Shown here: positions 37,640 to 46,463 of the stretch, piece by piece
How the letters are laid out: every line of letters begins with the position of its first letter
How positions within the stretch are numbered: the stretch's first letter is position 1
Source of the DNA: Sporosarcina sp. PTS2304
GTDB taxonomy: Bacteria > Bacillota > Bacilli > Bacillales_A > Planococcaceae
Direction: 5' to 3'
DNA length: 64,000 bases
Assembly: GCF_003351785.1 (NCBI RefSeq)
Contig: NZ_CP031230.1
Coordinates: forward strand, 2,650,501 to 2,714,500
The notes under the pieces: model-generated
Databases searched by the model: none
The model's input: the letters and a program-made list of their open reading frames with translations, nothing else
Told to the model about the DNA's origin: nothing
Made by a program: the position numbers and the translations under genes

Positions 37640-38773
37640 ATGCAGGTTTTATTACATGAAATAAGGAAAATACTTACGTGGAAAATGCTTATTTTACTAA
37701 TTCTTGTAAACTGGATCGTTTTCTTTTTGTTCGTTGAGTACGATATTAAAAATTTTGCAACCGGAAAAAATGATTCGTATCATATTGGTGTTGAAATGGT
37801 AAATAAGTATGGAACAGATATGGACGAGAATGATTTTTTAGATTTCAAAAATACCTATGAAAAACAAATAGAAAAAGCAAATCATTATTTGCAGTCAAAA
37901 AAGGAATTTGTTGATGCAGGTATTAAAACGTATACTGATTTTTTAAATATGGATTGGGATAACGAGAAACATCACGCACTTTTTGACATGGTAATGCACC
38001 AAGAAAATATTGAATTATTTTGGGAACTTCAAGAGAGAACAAGGTTGATTGAATTTTATGAGGGAAAAGAAGCCAGCATGGAATTCAAAAGAAAGAATGT
38101 AAATACTAGACAACAAGTTCGATATGATGAATTAATTGAAGCCGGGCATTATCAAGTTTATCCGGGTGTGGCTGCAGAGAACTTTGAACGATTTATTAGT
38201 AATGTCGCAATTGCCATTATTTTGAGCGTTGTGTTGGTCATATCGCCGGTCTTTATCAATGATCGTTCAAGGCGATTACCAGATTTGCAGTATACTACTA
38301 AGAAAGGACGTAATCTTTATAAGACAAAGGCTGCGGCTGGTCTGATTTCTGCCTTCATCGTAATGACCATCTTACTCATTATTTATTTCAGCTTATTCTC
38401 GTTAAACGGCACATACATGTTTTTCAAAGTCCCACTGCATATGTTTATTGGACCTAACTATTGGTATGACCCGACGTTATTCCGGTACATTGTGTTGACG
38501 GTATTCGCCATATACATTATTGGATTTATTATCGCTCTGTTAGCGATGTCTTTCTCAAGCATTATGCCGAATTATATTTCCTTAATTGGTATTCAAATTC
38601 CATTTGTAATGGCAATGCTTATGTTTGGATTACCTTATTTAATTGGACACATCATCAGTATATCGGTACCCCAATGGGTCGTTCCGTCTTCCTATAGTGT
38701 AATGGTTGTATCTAGTGCAATTTTTATTGTTCTTTTATGGAAACGGGAAAAGAAGAGGGATGTTGTACTGTAA
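37640..38773 (+). CDS. ABC-2 type permease, second of a pair
   Basis: A 377-aa membrane protein of the same architecture as its neighbour: helix 1, extracytoplasmic domain (about 40-190), and five more helices, with LQYTTKKGRNLYKTKAAAGLISAFIVM at the equivalent loop. GGAGAATT precedes the ATG, 11 bases after the first permease. The two probably form a heterodimer. Confidence 0.8.
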   Translation: MQVLLHEIRKILTWKMLILLILVNWIVFFLFVEYDIKNFATGKNDSYHIGVEMVNKYGTDMDENDFLDFKNTYEKQIEKANHYLQSKKEFVDAGIKTYTDFLNMDWDNEKHHALFDMVMHQENIELFWELQERTRLIEFYEGKEASMEFKRKNVNTRQQVRYDELIEAGHYQVYPGVAAENFERFISNVAIAIILSVVLVISPVFINDRSRRLPDLQYTTKKGRNLYKTKAAAGLISAFIVMTILLIIYFSLFSLNGTYMFFKVPLHMFIGPNYWYDPTLFRYIVLTVFAIYIIGFIIALLAMSFSSIMPNYISLIGIQIPFVMAMLMFGLPYLIGHIISISVPQWVVPSSYSVMVVSSAIFIVLLWKREKKRDVVL

Positions 38774-38795
38774 ACTTCATTCCATTTAAACATCA

Positions 38796-38842
38796 AATCT
38801 AAAAGCCGATTCTTCCTTTTTAGGAAAATTGGCTTTTAGATT
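38796..38842. terminator. Terminator-like hairpin after the permease genes
   Basis: AATCTAAAAGCC pairs with GGCTTTTAGATT, with an inner TTCC/GGAA stem. The T run is weak on the plus strand. Confidence 0.55.
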
Positions 38843-38924
38843 GAGAAGTTATCTTAGCGCTTGTTTTTCGCATTTTATTATGGTCTCTAATTGAACTAAT
38901 AAACTAAAAAATTACAGAAATGAG

Positions 38925-41900
38925 ATGATACTTGTGAAAATTGCGAGAGGAAGAGAATTACTTACATTAGATCAAAGACAAACACTTATGCAAATTCCTG
39001 AAGATGAGTGGATATCAGGAACCTACTATACTTTCTCCCAACGAGATTTAGAGATCATAAATAAGCGAAGAAGAGAAGAAAACTGTTTAGGGTTCGCCGT
39101 CCAATTAGCTGTTCTTCGGTATCCCGGTTGGTCATACACCCATATCAAAAGCATCCCAGATTCAGTCATACAGTATATATCGAAACAAATCGGTGCCAGT
39201 CCATCTTCGCTTAGTCTTTATCCTCAAAGAGAAAATACACTTTGGGATCATTTGAAAGAAATTCGAATTGAATACGACTTTGTAACTTTTACTCTAAAAG
39301 AATATCGAATGGCATTTAAGCATCTTCATCAATCAGCTTTGGAAAATGGTGACGCTATTCATTTGTTACATGAATGTATAGATTTTCTAAGAAAAAATAA
39401 AATCATCCTACCTGCTATCACTACACTTGAAAGAATGGTGTGGGAAGCAAGGGCAATGGCCGAAAAGAAGTTATTCAACACGGTTAATCAATCTCTAACA
39501 ATTGAGCAAAAAGAAAAACTTGAAGAGACTATTACCTCACAGCATCCATCCGAATCCAATAAAACGATATTGGGTTGGTTAAAGGAACCGCCGGGTCATC
39601 CTTCACCCGAAACATTTCTTAAAGTAATAGAACGACTGGAATACATACGAGGAATGGAATTAGAAACGGTACAAATTAGTCATTTGCATCGCAATCGCCT
39701 GTTACAGCTATCTCGCTTAGGTTCAAGATATGAGCCTTATGCATTCCGTGACTTTCAAGAAAATAAACGTTACTCGATATTAACCGTCTATTTATTACAT
39801 CTTACTCAAGAGTTAACGGATAAAGCTTTTGAAATTCATGACAGACAAATACTCAGTTTGTTATCAAAAGGCCGTAAGGCTCAAGAGGAAATTCAGAAAC
39901 AAAACGGTAAAAAGTTGAATGAGAAAGTTATACACTTTACGAACATCGGACAAGCTTTAATAAAGGCAAAACAGGAAAAATTAGATGTTTTTGAGGTTTT
40001 AGAATCCATTATTGAATGGAATTCTTTTGTCTCTTCGGTGGAAGAAGCTCAAGAGCTTGCCCGTCCTGCCGACTATGATTATTTAGATTTACTGCAAAAA
40101 AGATTTTATTCACTTAGAAGATATACGCCAACGCTTTTAAGGGTATTGGAATTTCATTCTACAAAGGCAAATGAGCCACTTTTACAAGCTGTTGAGATTA
40201 TCCGAGGAATGAACGAATCTGGAAAGCGAAAAGTGCCTGATGACTCACCTGTGGGTTTTATTTCAAAACGATGGAAAAAGCATTTATACGAGGATGATGG
40301 TACAACAATTAATCGCCATTACTATGAAATGGCTGTTTTAACAGAACTCCGGGAGCATGTTCGGGCAGGAGATGTTTCCATTGTTGGCAGCAGACAATAT
40401 AGGGATTTTGAAGAATATTTATTTTCAGAAGATACATGGAATCAATCGAAGGGGAATACGAGATTGTCTGTTAGTTTATCATTTGAAGATTATATAACGG
40501 AAAGAACTAGCAGCCTTAATAAAAGGTTAAAGTGGTTAGCTGCCAATTCCAACAAGCTAGATGGTGTTTCTCTTGAAAAAGGAAAACTGTCACTTGCACG
40601 TTTAGAAAAAGATGTTCCAGAAGAAGCAAAAAAATTTAGCTCAAGCCTTTATCAGCTGCTGCCAAGAATAAAATTAACTGATTTACTCATGGATGTGGCT
40701 CACATAACAGGATTTCATGAGCAATTCACTCATGCTTCTAATAATCGAAAACCAGATAAGGAAGAAACAATCATTATCATGGCTGCCCTTTTAGGAATGG
40801 GAATGAATGTTGGCTTGAGCAAGATGGCCGAAGCCACACCCGGACTTACATATAAGCAACTAGCCAATGTATCTCAATGGCGCATGTATGAAGATGCAAT
40901 GAATAAAGCCCAAGCCATATTAGTAAATTTCCATCATAAATTACAGTTGTCCTCCTATTGGGGAGACGGTACAACATCCTCGTCAGATGGTATGAGAATG
41001 CAGCTAGGTGTTTCATCACTGCATGCAGACGCAAACCCACATTATGGAACTGGAAAAGGAACCACTATCTACCGTTTCACTAGTGATCAATTCTCTTCTT
41101 ACTACACAAAGATTATTCATACAAATTCAAGGGATGCGATTCATGTTTTGGATGGATTATTGCACCATGAGACGGATCTAAATATAGAAGAACATTATAC
41201 AGACACTGCTGGTTACACAGACCAAATATTCGGACTAACTCATTTATTAGGATTTAAATTTGCTCCTAGAATAAGAGATTTATCAGACTCTAGATTATTT
41301 ACAATAGATAAAGCAAGTGAATATCCAAAATTAGAAGCCATTTTACGTGGACAAATAAATATAAAGGTCATTAAAGAAAATTATGAGGATGTTTTGCGTT
41401 TAGCTCATTCTATAAGGGAAGGAACAGTTTCAGCGTCCCTTATTATGGGAAAACTAGGTTCCTATTCAAGACAAAACAGCTTGGCTACGGCCTTACGTGA
41501 GATGGGCCGAATAGAAAAAACGATTTTTATTTTAAATTATATATCGGATGAATCATTAAGAAGAAAAATTCAAAGAGGATTGAATAAAGGAGAAGCCATG
41601 AATGGATTGGCAAGAGCTATTTTCTTTGGAAAACAAGGTGAGCTTAGGGAACGTACCATACAGCATCAATTGCAAAGGGCCAGTGCCTTAAACATAATCA
41701 TTAATGCCATCAGTATATGGAATACCTTACATTTAACAAAAGCAGTTGAATATCAAAAACAAGCTGGTAGTTTTAATGAAGAATTATTGCACCATATGTC
41801 GCCTCTAGGTTGGGAACATATTAATTTGCTAGGAGAATATCATTTTAATTCCGAGAAAATGGTCTCTTTAGACTCTTTAAGACCATTGAAATTTTCTTAA
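38925..41900 (+). CDS. tnpA: Tn3-family transposase (TnpA)
   Basis: A 991-aa transposase, full length for the family. The N-terminal DUF4158 DNA-binding region includes FSQRDLEIINKRRREENCLGFAVQLAVLRYPGW. The C-terminal DDE_Tnp_Tn3 domain shows YWGDGTTSSSDGMRM (first Asp), HYTDTAGYTDQIFGL (second Asp) and the C-terminal helix with GRIEKTIFILNYISDESLRRKIQRGLNKGEAMNGLARAIFFG (Glu). The start may be ATG 38925 or GTG 38934. A Tn3-type inverted repeat follows 36 bases after the stop. The frame is intact and possibly active. Confidence 0.95.
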   Translation: MILVKIARGRELLTLDQRQTLMQIPEDEWISGTYYTFSQRDLEIINKRRREENCLGFAVQLAVLRYPGWSYTHIKSIPDSVIQYISKQIGASPSSLSLYPQRENTLWDHLKEIRIEYDFVTFTLKEYRMAFKHLHQSALENGDAIHLLHECIDFLRKNKIILPAITTLERMVWEARAMAEKKLFNTVNQSLTIEQKEKLEETITSQHPSESNKTILGWLKEPPGHPSPETFLKVIERLEYIRGMELETVQISHLHRNRLLQLSRLGSRYEPYAFRDFQENKRYSILTVYLLHLTQELTDKAFEIHDRQILSLLSKGRKAQEEIQKQNGKKLNEKVIHFTNIGQALIKAKQEKLDVFEVLESIIEWNSFVSSVEEAQELARPADYDYLDLLQKRFYSLRRYTPTLLRVLEFHSTKANEPLLQAVEIIRGMNESGKRKVPDDSPVGFISKRWKKHLYEDDGTTINRHYYEMAVLTELREHVRAGDVSIVGSRQYRDFEEYLFSEDTWNQSKGNTRLSVSLSFEDYITERTSSLNKRLKWLAANSNKLDGVSLEKGKLSLARLEKDVPEEAKKFSSSLYQLLPRIKLTDLLMDVAHITGFHEQFTHASNNRKPDKEETIIIMAALLGMGMNVGLSKMAEATPGLTYKQLANVSQWRMYEDAMNKAQAILVNFHHKLQLSSYWGDGTTSSSDGMRMQLGVSSLHADANPHYGTGKGTTIYRFTSDQFSSYYTKIIHTNSRDAIHVLDGLLHHETDLNIEEHYTDTAGYTDQIFGLTHLLGFKFAPRIRDLSDSRLFTIDKASEYPKLEAILRGQINIKVIKENYEDVLRLAHSIREGTVSASLIMGKLGSYSRQNSLATALREMGRIEKTIFILNYISDESLRRKIQRGLNKGEAMNGLARAIFFGKQGELRERTIQHQLQRASALNIIINAISIWNTLHLTKAVEYQKQAGSFNEELLHHMSPLGWEHINLLGEYHFNSEKMVSLDSLRPLKFS

Positions 41901-41936
41901 CGTTGTTAAAAATGGGGGAATCGTCTCGAAAATGTG

Positions 41937-41974
41937 CTTACCGTTGTAAATCCGCATTTTCCTGACGGTACCCC
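41937..41974. repeat. Tn3-family terminal inverted repeat (right end)
   Basis: Read inward it starts GGGGTACCGTCAGGAAAATG and ends in CGGTAAG, nearly the Tn1546 terminal repeat (GGGGTAGCGTCAGG..). The matching left end was not found anywhere upstream in this window. Confidence 0.9.
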
Positions 41975-42373
41975 ACATTCTCCTTTCTTGATAAAGGTTA
42001 CTTAAATACAGCTTAATTGTATCGCTGGAAGTTACCTTAATAAAGAATAAAGTGAGAACTTGCCATGAAGGCTTGTAAGGTTGCCATAAAGGCAACCACA
42101 GTTACGAAGGCATATTAGCTTCGTTCTACAATCCGACCAAATCTATTCGATATTTTGACAAAATTGAAAATTTACTGAAAATATGACATAATGTAAGAAT
42201 TCTAGTGTAAAATTTGCAAGATAAGTAATGCGAGGGAAGGGGGGAAGACCGGGTCTCATTATTCAGCCAATCGCGTCTAAGTGATGAAAAAGTTATTGTA
42301 CTATTACCCCTATTTAACAAGTCTTATGGTTAAACTCTTAGTAAAAATCCAAAGATAAGGGAGAGATCGTAAC
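41975..42373. other. Gap after the Tn3 end
   Basis: No gene. Two hairpins, GGTTGCC.ATAAA.GGCAACC (about 42081-42099) and ACGAAG..CTTCGT (about 42105-42125), are visible. The last 20 bases hold AAGGGAGAG, the RBS of the next gene. Confidence 0.5.
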
Positions 42374-43186
42374 ATGAAAAAAATACTCTTTTCATTCGTG
42401 CTATGCTTTTCAGTACTGATGCCATCGACGGCAGTATTTGCTGCAGAATCCGCAAGTGTAGAAAATAAGTATGATGATGAAGAAATTAACAAACAGTTAA
42501 AAGAACTTGGAGCTACCGATGAATATATTTCAATGATACCATTAGAGCAAAAATTAGACATAATTAATAGTAACCCGAAAAGTTTCAGTGTAGAAAAAAC
42601 AGATTATTATATAGACTCTAACGGTGATCTGCAGGAAATTGAAACAGGAGGAGTTCAAACTCAGAAAACAATAGGTACGTCTGATCTGTCTTTATTTAAT
42701 GGTAAATCGGATTTAGGTTATATGAATGGCCGAAAAACTTATAGAGTCTACGTTAACTGGGAATGGTACAAAGCTACAGCGTTTAATTTTGTCGATAAAA
42801 TAGGATTATCTTACAGTGATAATTTTCAAACAAGAGTTGCAAATAACGGAAGATACCAGTGTAAAGCTTATTCTAAAAATATAAACACCGGTACTACTGA
42901 AACAACAGATTGTTATGGAAGACCATCAGAAATAACTTTTGGCGGAGCTGCATGGAACCATGATGTGAAATTTGGAGCCGCATGGAGAAATTCTGGTTAT
43001 GCACAAATGGATATTGAAACAAAAAGCAGTAAAACTCCGTCTGGCACTGGCATACTTCTCTCAAAGTATCTTCATAAAACTGGTTCTCCAGGTTCACTTG
43101 GGGTAAGTATTAAATACGTTTCGATTAGCGTTAGCAGCGGAAGCGGTTATGATGAAGCTGCAAGCCAAACTTCTTGGAACTTTTAA
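42374..43186 (+). CDS. Secreted protein of unknown function
   Basis: A 270-aa protein with a classical signal peptide (MKKILFSFVLCFSVLMPSTA, cleavage near VFA-AES), an acidic helical propeptide-like region (about 28-75) and a beta-rich C-terminal domain with many Tyr, Ser and Gly (GGAAWNHDVKFGAAWRNSGYAQMDIETKS, SIKYVSISVSSGSGYDEAASQTSWNF). Two cysteines lie in the middle. I do not recognise the family; the layout recalls secreted peptidase or toxin-like proteins of Bacillus but no catalytic motif is seen. Confidence 0.75.
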   Translation: MKKILFSFVLCFSVLMPSTAVFAAESASVENKYDDEEINKQLKELGATDEYISMIPLEQKLDIINSNPKSFSVEKTDYYIDSNGDLQEIETGGVQTQKTIGTSDLSLFNGKSDLGYMNGRKTYRVYVNWEWYKATAFNFVDKIGLSYSDNFQTRVANNGRYQCKAYSKNINTGTTETTDCYGRPSEITFGGAAWNHDVKFGAAWRNSGYAQMDIETKSSKTPSGTGILLSKYLHKTGSPGSLGVSIKYVSISVSSGSGYDEAASQTSWNF

Positions 43187-43243
43187 GCTTTACAATTTAG
43201 CCCCATTTTGAATACGTTATAAATATTAAAAGGGGCGATCTGC

Positions 43244-43555
43244 ATGAGAAATCGTATAGTTTTATCAGCTATTTCAATTTTAATTATACTAGGCATTCTT
43301 GTTTATGGCATTGGAAATCGTGACGATATCCAAACGGCCACAACCGAACAAACAAAGGTGATTAGCAAGATGAATTCATCTGAAGGGCAATGGATTATTC
43401 TTGCTGACGATAAAAAGATTTATGTAGAGAATTTTAGCATATGGGCTTTAATTAAAGAGAATGAAAATTATACGATAGTTTACGAGTTAAAGAAAAATAC
43501 AAAAAAATACTATTTAAAAAAAATAGTGCCAGAAGATTACCATGGCCGATTTTAA
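43244..43555 (+). CDS. Small membrane-anchored protein
   Basis: A 103-aa protein with one N-terminal transmembrane helix (about 6-24) and an extracytoplasmic domain (EGQWIILADDKKIYVENFSIWALIKENENYTIVYELKKN). AGGGGCG lies before the ATG. It follows the secreted protein by 57 bases and shares its terminator, so they form a probable operon. Role unknown. Confidence 0.65.
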   Translation: MRNRIVLSAISILIILGILVYGIGNRDDIQTATTEQTKVISKMNSSEGQWIILADDKKIYVENFSIWALIKENENYTIVYELKKNTKKYYLKKIVPEDYHGRF

Positions 43556-43571
43556 TTTATCTAATAGAATT

Positions 43572-43615
43572 AGTGCGCCACTTATATAAATAAGTGACGC
43601 ACTTTTTATATTTTA
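43572..43615 (+). terminator. Intrinsic terminator
   Basis: AGTGCG.CACTTAT pairs with ATAAGTG.CGCACT, followed by TTTTTATATTTT. Confidence 0.85.
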
Positions 43616-43644
43616 TCTAGCTTACAAAGAGGGGCAGGCTACGG

Positions 43645-43698
43645 GTTTGTACGTACAAACGCCGCAAACGTTGTTTCGCTCGGTAGGAAATTTCCTAC
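43645..43698. promoter_or_regulatory. Two adjacent perfect 16-bp palindromes
   Basis: GTTTGTACGTACAAAC (43645-43660) and GTAGGAAATTTCCTAC (43683-43698). The second resembles the AAGTAGAAATTTCTACTT sites elsewhere, and a related one, TGGTAGGAAAATTCCTACCA, stands at 44052-44071. Confidence 0.55.
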
Positions 43699-43805
43699 GA
43701 CCTTTACAAATTTTTCGTGCCCCTTTTTTCAAAAAAGGAGCGTGAAATTTGTTGTCGCTGCGCTCGATTTTTCATTTTTCTTTGAAGATAAAAAGAAAAA
43801 ACTCC

Positions 43806-44341
43806 TGTCACTTTAGCGTGACAAACAGCGCTTTTTTTCTGTCACTCTGGCGTGCCTAAATGAAAAATTTCTGCTATCACGAAAACATCAGGCTCTGCCT
43901 GATCTATCACCGAAAGTGATAGCAGTTTCCCCTTATGCTCTTCCTCACTATCCGTTCATTTCCCATCCAAAAAATTACTAGAAAAAAACGAGCCGAGCGA
44001 CAACCGTTTCAGACACCTAAAATAAAATTTTGGGTGTGCAAACGGTCAAGGTGGTAGGAAAATTCCTACCAAGACAAAAATTTATTTTTGGGGGTTGCCC
44101 GGGCAAACCCCTAGCTTGCCCTCACACCGAGTGGCTAAAAAAGTTTTCCTTCCAGTCACTTTTTAGAAGCGCAAAACTTTGGCCAACATTTCTTGAAGAG
44201 ATAGAAAGAGCATAAGGGAAAACTGCCCCCACTTGTCGTGTGGGAGTAGGCAGAGCCTACTGTTTTTATGGGTACAAGAAAAGTCGATTTTGTCACTCTG
44301 GCGTGACAGTAAAAAACGCCGTTTGTCACGCTAGAATGACA
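43806..44341. other. Origin-like region: inverted hairpin cassettes and TGTCAC..GTGACA motifs
   Basis: Four copies of a dyad like TGTCACTTTAGCGTGACA occur at 43806, 43840 (imperfect), 44291 and 44324. Between them two inverted cassettes are organised alike: GAGCATAAGGGGAAACTGC (43940-43922, minus) and GAGCATAAGGGAAAACTGC (44208-44226, plus), each followed by a hairpin, then a CAGGCAGAGCCTG- or TAGGCAGAGCCTA-type hairpin and TGTTTT. No gene. This looks like a plasmid replication or transfer origin, but no relaxase or Rep gene is in the window to confirm it. Confidence 0.5.
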
Positions 44342-44353
44342 GGTTTTCCAAAC

Positions 44354-44390
44354 AAAAAAACAGCCGGAAGAAAACCACCGGACTGTTTTT
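44354..44390 (-). terminator. Terminator of the DUF3967 operon
   Basis: AACAG.CCGG..CCGG.CTGTT hairpin. On the minus strand it is followed by TTTTTTTG just after the stop at 44389. Confidence 0.8.
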
Positions 44391-44739
44391 AATAACGTAG
44401 ATCAATCGCCTGTTTGATCACTTTTGTATTTTCTTCGTCCAATGGCCGCATGACTTCGCCGAGTGGAATTTCATCAATCGAATTGTTGAAGCATTGGAGC
44501 GCAAAGCGAATCATTCCCTGCTCGCTTGAAGAAAAAACCCCCATCAATTCATGGACCTCATCGACATCAATTGTGCCTTCCTCGTCGATCGTTCGGGCGA
44601 TCTGTTTCGCTTTGCAAGTCGCCCCGATCACGTAGGCAAACGAGCCATATTCAGTGTCTTGAGCGAGCGTCTGCACGCCTAATTTTTCTAATAAAAAGCT
44701 CGTTTCTTCTTCATGCCAATCGCTTTTGAAATAGGTCAT
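44389..44739 (-). CDS. Plasmid-type hypothetical protein
   Basis: A 116-aa acidic soluble protein (MTYFKSDWHEEETSFLLEKLGVQTLAQDTEYGSFAYVIGATCKAKQIAR..). No catalytic motif is evident. It is translationally coupled (ATGA) to the DNA-binding protein upstream, an arrangement that I associate with Bacillus-group plasmids. It may be a partner in replication or copy control; that is an inference. Confidence 0.65.
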   Translation of the reverse strand: MTYFKSDWHEEETSFLLEKLGVQTLAQDTEYGSFAYVIGATCKAKQIARTIDEEGTIDVDEVHELMGVFSSSEQGMIRFALQCFNNSIDEIPLGEVMRPLDEENTKVIKQAIDLRY

Positions 44740-45257
44740 TGCCGAACCTCCCTTTCTCGTTTAAATAACCGCTGCCACCACGAAATTTTTTCTTCCTGGT
44801 GCGAATCAGCTGCAAGATATTGCCGCAGCTGTTGGGTCAATATCCGGTCACGCTGTTCAATCGTTTGGTGCAACCGTTCCTCCAATTCATCGAGGAGCAT
44901 TCCCCGTTCTTCCTCAACTGCCTGCTTCACAATGTCTGCTAATTCACGCTTGGATAATCGAATCATTTCAGAGTAGACGCTTGGTGTCTTGCCGGAATTT
45001 TCACTGGCAAAATCCCTTGTCGCTATTGCTTGGATGGCGTCCGACAGTGGCACAGCATTAGCAATCAGTTTCTTCAATTCCCGAAGCGCTTTGAAATCGC
45101 GCTCGTAGTAAATCCGCCGATCTTTATCGTTGCGCTCAATTACATAGCCGTGTTTCTCCAAGTCGATCGACCACCTGCGAAGCGTAGAGGTTGTGATCTC
45201 CAATTCCAGTGCCACGTCTTTTGAAAAATATCCGAATTCGTTTTCCATAGCGTTCAT
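44736..45257 (-). CDS. MerR-like HTH regulator with DUF3967 C-terminus
   Basis: A 173-aa protein. The N-terminal winged HTH (about 10-60: FSKDVALELEITTSTLRRWSIDLEKHGYVIERNDKDRRIYYERDFKAL) is followed by a helical coiled region and a C-terminal tail, RDRILTQQLRQYLAADS..KISWWQRLFKRE, of the DUF3967 type. Such proteins are encoded near plasmid replication or partition genes. Broken relatives of the HTH lie before both parA copies. It is likely to bind DNA nearby, perhaps the palindromes in the adjoining origin-like region. Confidence 0.78.
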   Translation of the reverse strand: MNAMENEFGYFSKDVALELEITTSTLRRWSIDLEKHGYVIERNDKDRRIYYERDFKALRELKKLIANAVPLSDAIQAIATRDFASENSGKTPSVYSEMIRLSKRELADIVKQAVEEERGMLLDELEERLHQTIEQRDRILTQQLRQYLAADSHQEEKISWWQRLFKREREVRQ

Positions 45258-45510
45258 CGCCCCCTTGCATAGACATTCGATGAAGCACCACCAGAACCCT
45301 TCCTTGACTGCTGGTTGCCTTCACGGCAAACATGTAGTTTAGTATTGAATCCAATACATACGAAGAGAAATCCAAGTTATGAAAAATGATTACTACGAGT
45401 CATATAAGACAGACCTGAAAAATGAAGTCTTTCCAGCCCAATATATAGAGTGAGAGTATAAAGAGTAGAAAAAGTGCTTTAAAGATTATTATATCAATGG
45501 TTTTGTAGAT

Positions 45511-45580
45511 TTTTGACCGTATCAGTTTTGATACGGTCAAAATAACAAAAAAATAGGACTTGAATTTATCAAGTCCTAAA
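45511..45580. terminator. Two hairpins
   Basis: TTTTGACCGTATCA/TGATACGGTCAAAA (45511-45542, perfect, 4-base loop) and AGGACTTGA/TCAAGTCCT (about 45557-45580). They probably end the fragment at 45580-45708 on the minus strand. Confidence 0.55.
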
Positions 45581-45708
45581 ATAACTTTTGGGGTAAGTTC
45601 TTGAGAATTGGATTATCTTGTAACTGCTTTTTAAACATCAAAATTAAATGCTCGTCGATATCGTCTTTATCACCGACATAAATAATATTAGGATTAATAA
45701 ATAGCACA
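45580..45708 (-). pseudogene. 3' fragment of an unassigned gene
   Basis: The minus strand reads LFINPNIIYVGDKDDIDEHLILMFKKQLQDNPILKNLP and a TAG just before the hairpins. A GTG could start a 43-aa peptide, but there is no RBS, so it is taken as the end of a lost gene. Family unknown. Confidence 0.4.
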
Positions 45709-45716
45709 ATAGAATA

Positions 45717-45766
45717 AAAAACGCGTGAAGCCAAGTTGTAAGAACTTTGGTTTCACGCATTTTTGA
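45717..45766. terminator. Bidirectional terminator
   Basis: AAACGCGTGAA.CCAA pairs with TTGG.TTCACGC.TTT, with T runs on both strands. It serves the gene at 45817-46410. Confidence 0.75.
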
Positions 45767-45816
45767 ATTTGGGGAGATTGATGATTACACAATATTTCAC
45801 TTACTTTCCAGCTACT

Positions 45817-46410
45817 TTATTTATTAAGAATAAGCGTTGCTGCATGTAAGCGTATATTTTCATCATCGCTTTCAAGTAAGTCTTCTATTACTTTCCAAGC
45901 ACGTTGCTGTAAATCCGAGTCAATACTTATGATCCCTCCATTAATCAGTTGTTCTACGAGTGAATAGTGCTTAGTTAAATCAGCAACTGCACCTGGATAA
46001 CGTAAGGAACTGCGTAATTCATCAGGTAAGTCACTACGTAGAAGTGCTTGTTTATTGAAGAACCAAGTTACTTTACGTTGATGAGGATATCCAGTTCCTT
46101 CACGATTTTCATCTAAATCTTGTGAATAAACGTAGTCACTTGTGATTTCACCAATATATACATCCTTTTTATTTGTCGATGGAACAACAACTAAATCACC
46201 AATTTGCATAGAGTTTACCAGAATATTAACGTTTCCGATTCCTTCTTCCCAATTATTATTTTTTAAAGTTTCGCGCAAGACGTTATAAGATAAGTTTGAG
46301 AAACTTATACCGGCAGGATAACCCACAGCAATAAAATTTTCTTCTAAAAATTCATTCAAGCAATCATTTCCGTGAGGTAAGGGACGCAATAACCAAACAT
46401 TTTTCTTCAT
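45817..46410 (-). CDS. PUA/EVE-like domain protein, possible restriction-related
   Basis: A 197-aa soluble protein. Its pattern (WLLRPLPHGNDCLNEFLEENFIAVGYPAG, IGDLVVVPSTNKKDVYIGEITSDYVYSQD, RKVTWFFNKQALLRSDLP) resembles the N-terminal EVE/PUA-like module of some Mrr- and McrB-related restriction proteins, which recognises modified bases. No nuclease domain is attached; the C-terminal 50 residues are helical. GGAGGGTTTT precedes the ATG. A defence role is only a suggestion. Confidence 0.5.
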   Translation of the reverse strand: MKKNVWLLRPLPHGNDCLNEFLEENFIAVGYPAGISFSNLSYNVLRETLKNNNWEEGIGNVNILVNSMQIGDLVVVPSTNKKDVYIGEITSDYVYSQDLDENREGTGYPHQRKVTWFFNKQALLRSDLPDELRSSLRYPGAVADLTKHYSLVEQLINGGIISIDSDLQQRAWKVIEDLLESDDENIRLHAATLILNK

Positions 46411-46463
46411 AAATATTAAAACCCTCCTGTGTTCACAAATTGTTAATATGTTTTTACATATTG

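Noticed and set aside
38774..38924. Left terminal repeat of the Tn3 transposon just before tnpA
   Set aside because: The segment has no GGGGTACCG-type sequence on either strand; only a hairpin is seen.
44030..44215. 61-aa plus-strand ORF in the origin-like region
   Set aside because: It spans structured palindromic DNA, no RBS, no protein-like pattern.
45136..45375. 79-aa ORF upstream of the DUF3967 gene
   Set aside because: It overlaps the well-supported regulator gene in another frame and starts in unstructured leader DNA.
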